DNA of 64,000 bases from Saccharothrix carnea (GCF_003014735.1 NZ_PYAX01000003.1:124001-188000), one strand, 5' to 3'; shown: positions 1-10,452, counted from the stretch's first letter. Notes: generated by a model from the sequence alone, not told the origin. Numbers and translations: made by a program.

Positions 1-70
1 TTACACCGTTGTAGTTAGTCCACAGGTTGGGTTTTCCCCATCACGTGGGCTGACGCGATGGATGCTGCGC

Positions 71-80
71 GGAGGAGGGG
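71..80 (+). promoter_or_regulatory. Ribosome binding site of nrdR
   Basis: GGAGGAGGGG lies nine bases before the GTG at 90. It decides in favour of the GTG start, whose product begins MRCPFC as NrdR proteins do, over the out-of-frame ATG at 94. Confidence 0.7.
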
Positions 81-89
81 AGACCAGCC

Positions 90-548
90 GTGCGATGCCC
101 GTTCTGCCGCAACGCCGACAGCCGTGTGGTCGATTCGCGCGAGGTCGACGAGGGCCAGGTGATCCGCCGCAGGCGCTCGTGCTCGAGCTGCGGTCGCCGG
201 TTCACCACCGTGGAGGAAGCCGTGCTCGCGGTGGTCAAGCGCTCCGGCGTCACCGAGCCGTTCAGCCGCGACAAGGTCGTCAACGGCGTGCGCCGCGCCT
301 GCCAGGGCCGCCCGGTCGACGAGGACGCGCTCCAGCAGCTGGCGCACCGCGTCGAGGAGTCCATCCGCTCGGGCGGCAACGCCGAGATCCCGAGCCACGA
401 GGTCGGCCTGGCCATCCTCGGCCCGCTGCGCGACCTGGACGAGGTGGCCTACCTCCGCTTCGCCTCCGTTTACAGGTCCTTCTCGTCCGTCGAGGACTTC
501 GAGAAGGAGATCGCCGATCTTCGCACCGCCCAGCGCACTGACGACTGA
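90..548 (+). CDS. nrdR: Transcriptional repressor NrdR
   Basis: Zinc- and nucleotide-binding repressor of ribonucleotide reductase genes. The 152 residues are the normal family length. An N-terminal zinc ribbon has Cys3, Cys6, Cys31 and Cys34, and an ATP-cone domain follows (about residues 46-136), which senses ATP/dATP in the family. The GTG start has an excellent ribosome binding site at 71-80. The gene is followed 106 bp later by nrdJ on the same strand, the usual actinobacterial arrangement in which NrdR controls its own operon. lexA, often divergent from nrdR in this group, would lie outside the window if present. Confidence 0.97.
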   Translation: MRCPFCRNADSRVVDSREVDEGQVIRRRRSCSSCGRRFTTVEEAVLAVVKRSGVTEPFSRDKVVNGVRRACQGRPVDEDALQQLAHRVEESIRSGGNAEIPSHEVGLAILGPLRDLDEVAYLRFASVYRSFSSVEDFEKEIADLRTAQRTDD

Positions 549-654
549 GCGGACGCGACGCAGGACAACCGCGTGACCGCCTCGGACGGGGAGCCCGGAC
601 GTGGTCGCGCCGCAGAGAATTTTTCCAAGACGAGCAAGACGAGAGGGACCCGGG

Positions 655-3498
<2,844 letters not shown>

Positions 3499-3503
3499 CA
3501 GAC

Positions 3504-3539
3504 AACTGGGCCCCGGCACGCCAACGCCGGGGCCCAGTT
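3504..3539 (+). terminator. Terminator of nrdR-nrdJ
   Basis: A perfect 14-bp inverted repeat (AACTGGGCCCCGGC at 3504-3517 and its complement at 3526-3539) with an 8-base loop starts five bases after the nrdJ stop codon. There is no clear U-tract, as is common in actinobacteria. Confidence 0.85.
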
Positions 3540-3593
3540 CAGTCAGTTCAGAGCGAGAGCACCTGAGCCCTCTGCAGCGGACGGGTCCTCGCC

Positions 3594-3689
3594 ATGGCTG
3601 CGAAGTACCGCAGTGCGAAGACCGGTCGCTGCGCAACCAAGAAGCACGGCAAGTCGCATCCTTCGACGACCGTGAAGGAATCGAAGTGA
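3594..3689 (+). CDS. Small conserved basic protein (31 aa)
   Basis: A 31-codon reading frame beginning MAAKYRSAKTGR and ending TTVKESK. I recognise the pattern (A)KYRSAKTGR...TKKHxKxHPxTTVKES as a widespread family of roughly 30-residue bacterial proteins of unknown function, sometimes mislabelled multidrug transporter. The product is very basic, with eight Lys and three His. The ribosome binding site is weak (GGACGGGT), but the protein match is the main support. It sits alone between the nrdJ terminator and a second hairpin at 3744-3776, so it is probably monocistronic. Confidence 0.65.
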   Translation: MAAKYRSAKTGRCATKKHGKSHPSTTVKESK

Positions 3690-3743
3690 CGACAACGGTG
3701 TCGAGCTGACCTGCAGCCAACACGCGCCTACGGCGCCACGACG

Positions 3744-3776
3744 ATGGAGGGGCAGCCGCTGTTGCCGCCCCTCCAT
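3744..3776 (+). terminator. Hairpin after the 31-aa gene
   Basis: ATGGAGGGGC at 3744-3753 pairs perfectly with GCCCCTCCAT at 3767-3776 across a 13-base loop. It lies just before the first possible ATG (3779) of the next gene, which argues that the next gene really starts further in. Confidence 0.5.
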
Positions 3777-3832
3777 CCATGTCGGCTGTACGTGCGGTGA
3801 CGAACTGGCCGCTTCGGCCGGAGGTGGGACTG

Positions 3833-4390
3833 ATGGCGCACGTCCTGGCCGGGTACCGCGTGGCGGCGCGGGAAGGGCGGCGGGATTGGCAGGACGCCGG
3901 GTTGCCGGAAGGCGCACTGGTGTCGATGAGCGGTTGCGTCACGACGGTGGTCACGCCGAACGACTGGGACGAGTGGTTCGGTGACCTGGGGTCCGCCGGG
4001 AGGGCACGCCGGGACGGCCTGCACGTGCTCGCGGTGGGGATGGCCGCCCAGGACGTCCCCGCCGTGCTGGAGGACGTGGCCGAGGGCGGTTGGGACGTGG
4101 CGGCCGGTGGGCTGCCGGAACGGTTGGCCCGGGCTGAGGCCGTGCCCGGTGGTGAGGTGCTCGGGTTCGAGTTGGTCGGCTACGACTCGGGCATCTGGCA
4201 CACGTGGACCTGCCTCGGCGGTCTCGTGAACGACGTCGCGGAGGCGACCGGCGTCCGGCCCGGGCGGTGGGGGTTGATCCAGGACGAGGGTGAGGCGCGG
4301 GTGGCGGCCGAGTGGCTCACCGCTTCCGGTCTCGGTGATCCCAAGGTGTTCCTGTGGGTGGCGGTGCGCCTGACGGACTGTTCTGGATAG
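3833..4390 (+). CDS. Conserved hypothetical protein
   Basis: I do not recognise a named family. The product is an acidic soluble protein of about 185 residues with several Trp, no signal peptide and no membrane segment. ATG 3833 is chosen because GGAGGTGGGA (3820-3829) is a clear ribosome binding site with good spacing. A longer form from ATG 3779 (203 residues) stays open, and its extra residues (NWPLRPEVGL) look protein-like, but that start has a hairpin and no ribosome binding site in front of it. Codon use matches the neighbours, so the frame is probably real. It precedes the TetR gene by 30 bp. Confidence 0.7.
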   Translation: MAHVLAGYRVAAREGRRDWQDAGLPEGALVSMSGCVTTVVTPNDWDEWFGDLGSAGRARRDGLHVLAVGMAAQDVPAVLEDVAEGGWDVAAGGLPERLARAEAVPGGEVLGFELVGYDSGIWHTWTCLGGLVNDVAEATGVRPGRWGLIQDEGEARVAAEWLTASGLGDPKVFLWVAVRLTDCSG

Positions 4391-4403
4391 GTCGTTCCAA
4401 AAC
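4384..4403. promoter_or_regulatory. Probable TetR operator before tetR
   Basis: TGGATAGGTCGTTCCAAAAC on the + strand; its complement begins GTTTTGGA and closely matches the element at 5050-5073 before the transporter gene. Its partial dyad symmetry and position 18-37 bp before the tetR start fit autoregulation. Confidence 0.5.
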
Positions 4404-4420
4404 CTGCTAGCGTGTGCCAC

Positions 4421-5011
4421 GTGCCCCGGCCCAAGGAGTTCGACGAGGAGCAGGCGCTCGACGCCGCCATGCGCACGTTCTGGGTGAACGGCTACGAGGC
4501 CACCTCCACCGAAGACCTGTGCCGTGCCACCGGGCTGGGGCGCAGCAGCATCTACAACACGTTCAGCAGCAAGCACGAGCTCTTCAAACGCGCCCTCATC
4601 CGCTACACCGAGCTGATGACGGCCGGCCAGATCGCACTGCTCGACGACGGGACGCGGTCACCGAAGGACCGCCTGCGCGGCCTGTTCGACGCGATCATCG
4701 CGGGTGAGGTGGAGAACCGGCGCGACGATCGCGGGATCGGCTGCCTGACCGTGAACACGACCGTGGAGCTGGCCGGACGGGACCGCGAGGCGGCCGAGCT
4801 GGTCGAACGCGACCAGCGACGCAGGCTCGACGCACTCCGGGCGGTCATCGCCACCGGCCTGAGGGACGGTGAGTTCAGGTCCGGGCGCGATCCGGCGGAG
4901 CTGGCGCGGTTCCTCAACGCCGTCATCGCGGGCATCCGGGTCGCCGGGCAGGGCGGCGCGGACATCCCGACCTTGAAGGCCATCGCGGACACCGCGCTCG
5001 AAGCCCTGTAA
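4421..5011 (+). CDS. TetR family transcriptional regulator
   Basis: Product of 196 residues beginning MPRPKEFDEEQAL. The N-terminal helix-turn-helix is classical (TSTEDLCRATGLGRSSIYNTF, about residues 27-47), followed by a C-terminal ligand-binding region with the GCLTVNTTVE motif of AcrR/NemR-like members. GTG 4421 is chosen over an ATG nine bases upstream because family members begin M-P-R-P-K. It lies 74 bp upstream of an MFS gene in the same direction. Matching palindromic elements at 4384-4403 and 5050-5073 suggest that it represses itself and the exporter until an inducer binds. Confidence 0.9.
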   Translation: MPRPKEFDEEQALDAAMRTFWVNGYEATSTEDLCRATGLGRSSIYNTFSSKHELFKRALIRYTELMTAGQIALLDDGTRSPKDRLRGLFDAIIAGEVENRRDDRGIGCLTVNTTVELAGRDREAAELVERDQRRRLDALRAVIATGLRDGEFRSGRDPAELARFLNAVIAGIRVAGQGGADIPTLKAIADTALEAL

Positions 5012-5049
5012 GGACACCTGAGGTCCCGACGCCGCACAACGCTGCCCGA

Positions 5050-5073
5050 GTTTTGGACAGATCAATACAAAAT
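5050..5073. promoter_or_regulatory. Probable TetR operator before the MFS gene
   Basis: An imperfect palindrome with arms TTTTGGA and TACAAAA around a central GATC, ending one base before the ribosome binding site AGGAGC of the transporter. It matches the element before tetR in about two thirds of positions, including GTTTTGGA exactly. Confidence 0.6.
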
Positions 5074-5085
5074 AGGAGCACCGGA

Positions 5086-6291
5086 ATGCCCCGTGTCGTC
5101 CACCTGCTCGCCCTCGGCATCTTCGCCATGGTGACCAGCGAGTTCGTCGTCGCCGGACTCATGCCGCAGATGGCGGACGGCCTGCACGTCACCATCCCCG
5201 AGATCGGCTACCTGATCACCGCGTTCGCCGCCGCGATGGCGATCGGCGGACCGCTGCTCACCGTGCTGATGCTCCGCCTGCGCCCCAAGCCCGCGCTGAT
5301 GACGCTGTTCGCCGTCTTCCTCGCCGGCAACGTCCTCGCCGCCACGGCCACCGGCTACGGCGTCATGTTCGTCGCCCGCGTCATCACCGGCGCGGCGGCA
5401 CAGGCGTTCTTCGGCGTGGCGCTGTCGGTGACGGCCGCCCTGGTCGCGGAGAACCTGCGCGGCCGGGCCACCGCGACCGTGCTGAACGGGTTGATGCTCG
5501 GCACGCTGCTCGGCCTGCCGCTGGCCACGTTCATCGGCGGGCACCTGGGCTGGCGTGCGGCGTTCTGGGCCATCGCGGTCCTCACCGTCGTGGCCGCCGC
5601 CGCCACGGTCGCGGGCGTGCCCCGGCTGGACCGCGCGGGCGGCGACGGAGGCGTGCGCGCCGAACTGCGGTCCGTGGCCAGGCCGAAGCTGTGGCTGGTG
5701 CTGTCCACCAGCACGTTCGTCATCGGCGCGACGTTCGCCGCGTTCAGCTACGCCAACCCGATCCTGACCGACGTCACCGGCTTCGCCACGGGCACGGTCC
5801 CCTTGCTGCTCGTCGCCTACGGCGCGGCCACGGTCGTCGGCAACCACGTGGTCGGCCGGTTCGCCGACCGGTACGCGCTGCCGACGCTGGTCACCGGCCT
5901 CGGGCTCAACGCCCTCTTCCTCACCGGCTTCGCCCTGTTCGCCGACGCCAAGCTGCCCGCCGTGGTGAGCCTGCTCGGCATCGGCCTGGTCGGCGTCACG
6001 ATGAACCCGGCGCTGGTCACCCGGGTCCAGCGGACGGGCAGCGCCGGACCGCTGGTCAACACCGTGCACGGCTCGTTCATCACGCTCGGCATCATCATCG
6101 GCTCGTGGCTGGGCGGCCTGCTCATCACCGACCACGGCCTGCGCGCGCCGCTGTGGCTCGGCGTGGGGCTCGCGGTGCTCGGGCTCGTCAGCCTGCTCCC
6201 GGATCTCCACAAAGCCTCCACCGGATCCACACCGGCTCCGCCCGTCGAACCGTCCATCCTGGACGGCACGACGACGGGAGGACGGACGTGA
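5086..6291 (+). CDS. MFS transporter, DHA1 (drug:H+ antiporter) type
   Basis: Twelve-helix major facilitator of 401 residues. The first segment (HLLALGIFAMVTSEFVVAGL) and the GHLGWRAAFWAIA motif of the fifth helix are typical of the CmlR/arabinose-efflux DHA1 group. Export of a toxic small molecule is likely; the substrate is unknown. ATG 5086 follows AGGAGC at good spacing, whereas the longer frame from 5053 would run through the operator. The stop codon overlaps the GTG of the next gene, so the two are translationally coupled. Regulation by the upstream TetR protein is supported by the shared operators. Confidence 0.92.
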   Translation: MPRVVHLLALGIFAMVTSEFVVAGLMPQMADGLHVTIPEIGYLITAFAAAMAIGGPLLTVLMLRLRPKPALMTLFAVFLAGNVLAATATGYGVMFVARVITGAAAQAFFGVALSVTAALVAENLRGRATATVLNGLMLGTLLGLPLATFIGGHLGWRAAFWAIAVLTVVAAAATVAGVPRLDRAGGDGGVRAELRSVARPKLWLVLSTSTFVIGATFAAFSYANPILTDVTGFATGTVPLLLVAYGAATVVGNHVVGRFADRYALPTLVTGLGLNALFLTGFALFADAKLPAVVSLLGIGLVGVTMNPALVTRVQRTGSAGPLVNTVHGSFITLGIIIGSWLGGLLITDHGLRAPLWLGVGLAVLGLVSLLPDLHKASTGSTPAPPVEPSILDGTTTGGRT

Positions 6292-7013
6292 GCGGTTTCG
6301 GGCGTTGGGTCGAGGACTTCGAGGCGGCGGCACGGCGGCGGCAGGAGGTCGGTGACCCGGACTTCGCCGGTCGCGCCCGGCTGCGGCCCGCGATCGTGCG
6401 GAGCGTCCAGCGGTTCCAGGTCGGTGAGGCGGGTGACGGCGCGAACCTGATCGCGAAGGCCGGTGGCGGCGACTACGGGCGGGCCGTGCGGCTGTTCGTG
6501 AAGGAAGAGCAGAACCACGCGCGGTTGCTGGAGTTGTTGTTGTCCTCCGCCGGGGCGACGACGATCAAGAGCCACTGGTCCGACGTCGTGTTCGTGCGGC
6601 TGCGGCGGGCGCTGGGGCTGCGCCTGGAGCTGATGGTGCTGCTGATCGCCGAGGTCGTGGCGCTGCGCTACTACCGGGCGCTGCGGGACGGCGCGGGTGA
6701 CGCGCTGACCTCCGAGGTGGCCGGCCGCATCCTCGCCGACGAGGAGCGGCACGTGCCGTTCCACTGCCTGCGGCTGCGTGACTCGTTCGCCGGGTGGCCG
6801 GGCCCGGTCCGGACGGCCGTCACCGGGGTCTGGTGGGTCCTGCTGGCCGGCGCGGTCGTCGTGGTCGCCTGGGACCACGGCCCCGCGTTGCGCCACCTGG
6901 GGGTGACGCGACGCGGGTTCGTGACCGACGTGGCCGTCCTGTTCAAGTCCGCCCTGACCGCGGTTCAGGACCGCCGGAACAGCTTGTTGCCCAGCCAGAC
7001 GATCGGGTCGTGA
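6288..7013 (+). CDS. Ferritin-like domain protein with C-terminal membrane segment
   Basis: Product of 241 residues with the diiron-carboxylate pattern of the ferritin-like fold: KEEQNHARLLE (about residue 67), EVVALRYY and DEERHVPFH (about residue 150). One hydrophobic segment (VWWVLLAGAVVVVAW) lies near residue 190. The specific reaction is unknown. Its GTG overlaps the MFS stop codon (GTGA), so it is the second gene of the TetR-controlled unit. Its last 12 codons (NSLLPSQTIGS region) are encoded by a 37-bp repeat that is the antisense of the sdhB 3' end, so its C-terminus lies at a recombination junction. Confidence 0.85.
   Translation: MSGFGRWVEDFEAAARRRQEVGDPDFAGRARLRPAIVRSVQRFQVGEAGDGANLIAKAGGGDYGRAVRLFVKEEQNHARLLELLLSSAGATTIKSHWSDVVFVRLRRALGLRLELMVLLIAEVVALRYYRALRDGAGDALTSEVAGRILADEERHVPFHCLRLRDSFAGWPGPVRTAVTGVWWVLLAGAVVVVAWDHGPALRHLGVTRRGFVTDVAVLFKSALTAVQDRRNSLLPSQTIGS
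6975..7011. repeat. 37-bp direct repeat, left copy (sdhB 3'-end remnant)
   Basis: Identical to 7825-7861 over 37 bp. On the - strand it encodes the end of SdhB (...VWLGNKLFR). Beyond the exact repeat the resemblance continues: after a 3-bp indel the - strand reads on to an in-frame TGA at 6967-6965, so the remnant would end LFRRS where intact sdhB ends LFRNKS. Confidence 0.95.
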
Positions 7014-7058
7014 TTTCCCGTAAACGGGACAGTGGCCAAGAGGGCTGGCGCCATCTAG

Positions 7059-7072
7059 TCTGTCTAGACAGA
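7059..7072. promoter_or_regulatory. Palindromic operator of the toxin-antitoxin pair
   Basis: TCTGTCTAGACAGA is a perfect 14-bp palindrome 15 bp before the antitoxin start codon. Phd/VapB-type antitoxins normally repress their own operon through such a site. Confidence 0.65.
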
Positions 7073-7087
7073 TAGCTGGAGGCCGCT

Positions 7088-7345
7088 ATGAACGGACACT
7101 GGCAGTTGCAGGAAGCCAAACAACGCTTCAGCGAGCTGATCAGGTCGGTCGAGACCGACGGCCCGCAGTTCGTCACCAGGCACGGCGAGGAGGTCGCGGT
7201 CGTCATCGACATCGCCGAGTACCGGCGTCTCCGGGGCGGCGGTGAGGACTTCAAGGCGTTCCTCCGATCTGCTTCCGACGTCGACCTGGAGATCAGCCGG
7301 TCGCCGGCACCCGCACGAGTTGTCGACCTGAGCGAGGACGAGTGA
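7088..7345 (+). CDS. Type II antitoxin, Phd/YefM family
   Basis: Product of 85 residues. The N-terminal DNA-binding half (WQLQEAKQRFSELIRSVETD, PQFVTRHGEEVAVVIDIAEY) is characteristic of Phd/YefM antitoxins, and the acidic C-terminal tail (VVDLSEDE) would wrap around and inhibit the toxin. GGAGG at 7078-7082 fixes the ATG. Its TGA overlaps the toxin's GTG (GTGA), the standard coupling in such operons. The perfect palindrome just upstream is the likely autoregulatory site. Confidence 0.9.
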   Translation: MNGHWQLQEAKQRFSELIRSVETDGPQFVTRHGEEVAVVIDIAEYRRLRGGGEDFKAFLRSASDVDLEISRSPAPARVVDLSEDE

Positions 7346-7764
7346 GCTTTCTCCTCGACACGAACGTGGTGTCGGAGATCCGCAAGAAGGCGCCGAACCC
7401 CGGCGTCGCGGCTTGGTTCGAGGCGGTTCCCGCGAGCGAGCTGTTCCTCAGCGTGCTGGTCGTCGGTGAGATCAGACAGGGCATCGAACGGCTGGCTCGG
7501 CGGGACTCAACCCAGGCAGAGGTCTACGAGCGGTGGCTGGGGCAACTGGTCGATGTCTACGGCGACCGGATCGTCCCTGTCACCGCCGACGTCGCCGAAG
7601 CCTGGGGACGAATCAGCGTCCCCGACGCGGTGCCGGTCGTCGACGGCCTGTTGGCGGCAACGGCGCTCGTGCACGGGTGGACGCTGGTCACCCGCAACGT
7701 CGGCGACGTCGCGTCGACCGGCGCACGGCTCCTGAACCCCTTCACCACCGTCGACAAGACGTGA
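7342..7764 (+). CDS. PIN-domain toxin, VapC/FitB type ribonuclease
   Basis: Product of 140 residues forming a single PIN domain, a Mg-dependent RNase fold. The expected acidic residues are visible: Asp6 in LLDTNVVSE, Glu in VGEIRQGI, Asp in VVDGLLAATAL and a final Asp in RNVGDV. Family members cleave tRNA or rRNA when released from the antitoxin; the target here is unknown. It is translated from a GTG overlapping the antitoxin stop codon. A hairpin follows within 10 bp and separates it from sdhB, which is transcribed toward it. Confidence 0.92.
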   Translation: MSFLLDTNVVSEIRKKAPNPGVAAWFEAVPASELFLSVLVVGEIRQGIERLARRDSTQAEVYERWLGQLVDVYGDRIVPVTADVAEAWGRISVPDAVPVVDGLLAATALVHGWTLVTRNVGDVASTGARLLNPFTTVDKT

Positions 7765-7770
7765 ACCGAG

Positions 7771-7806
7771 CCGCCCTGCCCCGGCCGTGCGGCCCGGGCA
7801 GGGCGG
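7771..7806. terminator. Bidirectional terminator between toxin gene and sdhB
   Basis: CCGCCCTGCCCCGGCC (7771-7786) pairs with 7791-7806, with one mismatch in 16 and a GTGC loop. It lies between convergent stop codons (7764 on +, 7812 on -). Confidence 0.8.
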
Positions 7807-7811
7807 GCGGA

Positions 7812-8564
7812 TCAGGACTTGTTGCGGAACAGCTTGTTGCCCAGCCAGACGATCGGGTCGTAACGGCGGTCGGCGACGCGTTCCTTCATCGGGATCAGCG
7901 CGTTGTCGGTGATCTTGATGTGCTCCGGGCACACCTCGGTGCAGCACTTGGTGATGTTGCACAGACCGAGGCCGTGGGACGACTGCGCCTCCTGCACCCG
8001 GTCGGCCTGGTCGAGCGGGTGCATCTCCAGTTCGGCCACCCGCATCAGGAACCGCGGCCCGGCGAACGACTCCTTGTTCTCCTCGTGGTCGCGGATGACG
8101 TGGCACGTGTTGTTGCACAGGAAGCACTCGATGCACTTGCGGAACTCCTGCGAGCGTTCCACGTCGACCTGCTGCATCCGGTACTCCCCCGGTGCCACGC
8201 CGGCCGGCGGCTTGAACGCGGGGATCTCACGCGCCTTCTGGTAGTTGTACGAGACGTCCGTGACGAGGTCGCGGATCACCGGGAACGTGCGCATCGGCGT
8301 CACGGTCACCGTCTCGTCCTCCGCGAACACCGACATCCGCGTCATGCACAGCAGCCTCGGCTTGCCGTTGATCTCCGCCGAGCACGACCCGCACTTGCCC
8401 GCCTTGCAGTTCCACCGCACGGCCAGGTCGGGCGTCTGCGTCGCCTGCAACCGGTGGATGACGTCGAGCACGACCTCACCCTCGTTGACCTCGACGGTGA
8501 AGTCCTCCAGCCCACCGCCTTCGTCCGAACCGCGCCACACCCTGAAGTGCCCCTGGTACCCCAT
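7812..8564 (-). CDS. sdhB: Succinate dehydrogenase/fumarate reductase iron-sulfur subunit (Sdh1 type)
   Basis: Product of 250 residues. A 2Fe-2S ferredoxin domain has CKAGKCGSC and a fourth Cys in RLLCMT. The C-terminal domain has CIECFLCNNTC and CNITKCCTEVCPEH for the 4Fe-4S and 3Fe-4S clusters. It passes electrons from the flavoprotein to the membrane anchor. It is the last gene of a three-gene operon, one base after sdhA. The layout and sequence resemble the mycobacterial Rv0247c-Rv0249c enzyme (Sdh1). Its 3' end is duplicated at 6975-7011 on the far side of the toxin-antitoxin genes. Confidence 0.95.
   Translation of the reverse strand: MGYQGHFRVWRGSDEGGGLEDFTVEVNEGEVVLDVIHRLQATQTPDLAVRWNCKAGKCGSCSAEINGKPRLLCMTRMSVFAEDETVTVTPMRTFPVIRDLVTDVSYNYQKAREIPAFKPPAGVAPGEYRMQQVDVERSQEFRKCIECFLCNNTCHVIRDHEENKESFAGPRFLMRVAELEMHPLDQADRVQEAQSSHGLGLCNITKCCTEVCPEHIKITDNALIPMKERVADRRYDPIVWLGNKLFRNKS
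7825..7861. repeat. 37-bp direct repeat, right copy (inside sdhB)
   Basis: Identical to 6975-7011. It encodes residues near the C-terminus of SdhB on the - strand, so it is the functional copy. The two copies are exactly 850 bp apart. Confidence 0.95.
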
Positions 8565-8565
8565 G

Positions 8566-10449
8566 TCAGCCCTCCAGCTCGTCGGCGGTCAGGTACTTCT
8601 GCAACTCGCTGTGCTCGAACAGCTCCAGCAGGTCCGACCGGATCGGGACCTGCGGCTCCTCCACGACCTCGACCGACGAGCCCGCCGACCGGCAGACCAG
8701 CAGCTTGCGCCGCCACTCGGCGTCCATGCCCGGGAAGTCGTCGCGCGTGTGCCCGCCGCGGCTCTCCGTGCGCAGCAGCGCGGCCCGCGCCACGCACTCG
8801 CTGACCAGCAGCATGTTCCGCAGGTCGAGCGCCAGATGCCAGCCGGGGTTGAACTGCCGGTGCCCCTCGACCACCACGGTCGCGGCCCGCCGCTTCAGCT
8901 CCTCCAGCCGCTTGATCGCCTGGTCCATCTCCTCGGCCCGCCGGATGATGCCGACCAGGTCGTTCATCGCCTGCTGCAACTCCATGTGCAGCGTGTACGG
9001 GTTCTCACCGCCACCGTCCGCACCGGAGAACGGCGCCACGGCCGTCCGCTCCGCCTCCGCCACGGCCTCGTCCGAGCACACCGGCCGAGCCGACAGCCCG
9101 CCCACGTAGTCCGACGCGCCCGCGCCCGCACGACGCCCGAACACCAGCAGGTCGGACAGCGAGTTGCCGCCCAGCCGGTTCGAGCCGTGCATGCCACCGG
9201 ACACCTCGCCCGCCGCGAACAGCCCCGGCACCGACGACGCGCCCGTGTCCGGGTCGACCTGCACGCCACCCATCACGTAGTGGCAGGTCGGCCCCACCTC
9301 CATCGGCTGCGCGGTGATGTCGACGTCCGCCAGCTCCTTGAACTGGTGGTGCATCGACGGCAGCCGCCGCATGATCTCCTCGGCGGGCAGGCGGGTCGAC
9401 ACGTCCAGGAACACGCCGCCGTGCTCGGACCCGCGACCGGCCTTGACCTCGGAGTTGATCGCCCGCGCCACCTCGTCGCGCGGCAGCAGCTCCGGTGGCC
9501 GCCGGTTCTGGCCGGGGTCGGCGTACCAGCGGTCGGCCTCGGCCTCGTTGTCGGCGTACTTGTCCTTGAACACCTCGGGGATGTAGTCGAACATGAACCG
9601 CTTGCCCTCGGAGTTGCGCAGCACACCGCCGTCACCGCGGACCGACTCGGTGACCAGGATCCCCTTCACCGAGGGCGGCCAGACCATGCCGGTCGGGTGG
9701 AACTGCACGAACTCCATGTTGATCAGGGACGCGCCCGCGCGCAGGGCCAGGGCGTGGCCGTCGCCGGTGTACTCCCACGAGTTCGACGTCACCTTGAACG
9801 ACTTGCCGATGCCGCCGGTGGCGAGCACCACGGCGGGCGCCTCGAACAGCACGAACCGGCCGGACTCGCGCCAGTAGCCGAACGCGCCGGCCACGCGGCC
9901 GTCGTCCAGCACCAGGTCGGTGACGGTGAACTCCTGGAACACCTTCAGCCGCGACTCGTAGTCGCCGGTCTCGGCGAAGTCGTCCTGCTGCAGCGACACC
10001 ACCTTCTGCTGCAGGCTGCGGATCAGCTCCAACCCGGTGCGGTCGCCGACGTGCGCCAGCCGCGGGTACTCGTGGCCGCCGAAGTTGCGCTGGCTGATCC
10101 GACCGTCCTTGGTGCGGTCGAACAGCGCGCCGTAGGTCTCCAGCTCCCAGACCCGGTCGGGTGCCTCCTTGGCGTGCAGCTCGGCCATCCGCCAGTTGTT
10201 CAGGAACTTCCCGCCGCGCATCGTGTCGCGGAAGTGCACCTGCCAGTTGTCGTTCGAGTTCACGTTGCCCATGGCCGCGGCGATACCGCCCTCGGCCATC
10301 ACCGTGTGCGCCTTGCCGAACAACGACTTGCACAGCACCGCCGTGCGCATCCCGTGTTCGCGGGCCTCGATCGCGGCGCGCAGCCCCGCACCGCCGGCAC
10401 CGATCACGAGCACGTCGAACGAATGCCGTTCCAGCTCGGGCAAAACCAC
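8566..10449 (-). CDS. sdhA: Succinate dehydrogenase/fumarate reductase flavoprotein subunit (Sdh1 type)
   Basis: Product of 627 residues. The FAD-binding motif is VLVIGAGGAGLRAAIEA near residue 13, and HTVMAEGGIAAAMGN contains the His that normally links FAD covalently. HPTGM, the REATCH-equivalent region and SDLLVFGRRAGAGA are present. It oxidises succinate to fumarate in the cytoplasm and feeds SdhB. The GTG at 10449 overlaps the ribosome binding site GAGGAG, so the TTG two codons later may be the true start. It sits three bases after the membrane-anchor gene. Confidence 0.95.
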   Translation of the reverse strand: MVLPELERHSFDVLVIGAGGAGLRAAIEAREHGMRTAVLCKSLFGKAHTVMAEGGIAAAMGNVNSNDNWQVHFRDTMRGGKFLNNWRMAELHAKEAPDRVWELETYGALFDRTKDGRISQRNFGGHEYPRLAHVGDRTGLELIRSLQQKVVSLQQDDFAETGDYESRLKVFQEFTVTDLVLDDGRVAGAFGYWRESGRFVLFEAPAVVLATGGIGKSFKVTSNSWEYTGDGHALALRAGASLINMEFVQFHPTGMVWPPSVKGILVTESVRGDGGVLRNSEGKRFMFDYIPEVFKDKYADNEAEADRWYADPGQNRRPPELLPRDEVARAINSEVKAGRGSEHGGVFLDVSTRLPAEEIMRRLPSMHHQFKELADVDITAQPMEVGPTCHYVMGGVQVDPDTGASSVPGLFAAGEVSGGMHGSNRLGGNSLSDLLVFGRRAGAGASDYVGGLSARPVCSDEAVAEAERTAVAPFSGADGGGENPYTLHMELQQAMNDLVGIIRRAEEMDQAIKRLEELKRRAATVVVEGHRQFNPGWHLALDLRNMLLVSECVARAALLRTESRGGHTRDDFPGMDAEWRRKLLVCRSAGSSVEVVEEPQVPIRSDLLELFEHSELQKYLTADELEG

Positions 10450-10452
10450 TCC

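Larger units (their letters stand above)
7012..7861. mobile_element. Putative integrated toxin-antitoxin cassette in the 3' end of sdhB
   Basis: The unit carries only a Phd-type antitoxin gene, a PIN toxin gene and their terminator, and is bounded by 37-bp direct repeats. Removing one repeat plus the 813 bp between the two copies (850 bp in all) would leave both flanking genes open: the ferritin-like gene would end at TAA instead of TGA, and sdhB would end in FRRS instead of FRNKS. A target gene whose 3' end is regenerated by the insert is the classic footprint of integrative elements, but no integrase is present. Homologous recombination between strains is an alternative. Confidence 0.5.

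Noticed and set aside
3-19. Possible NrdR box before nrdR
   Set aside because: ACACCGTTGTAGTTAGT resembles the ACAC...GTGT pattern in only one arm; too weak to call. The true box may lie outside the window.
549-654. Cobalamin riboswitch before nrdJ
   Set aside because: The 106-bp gap is too short and lacks the conserved B12-box; B12-dependent enzymes are not usually controlled by such switches.
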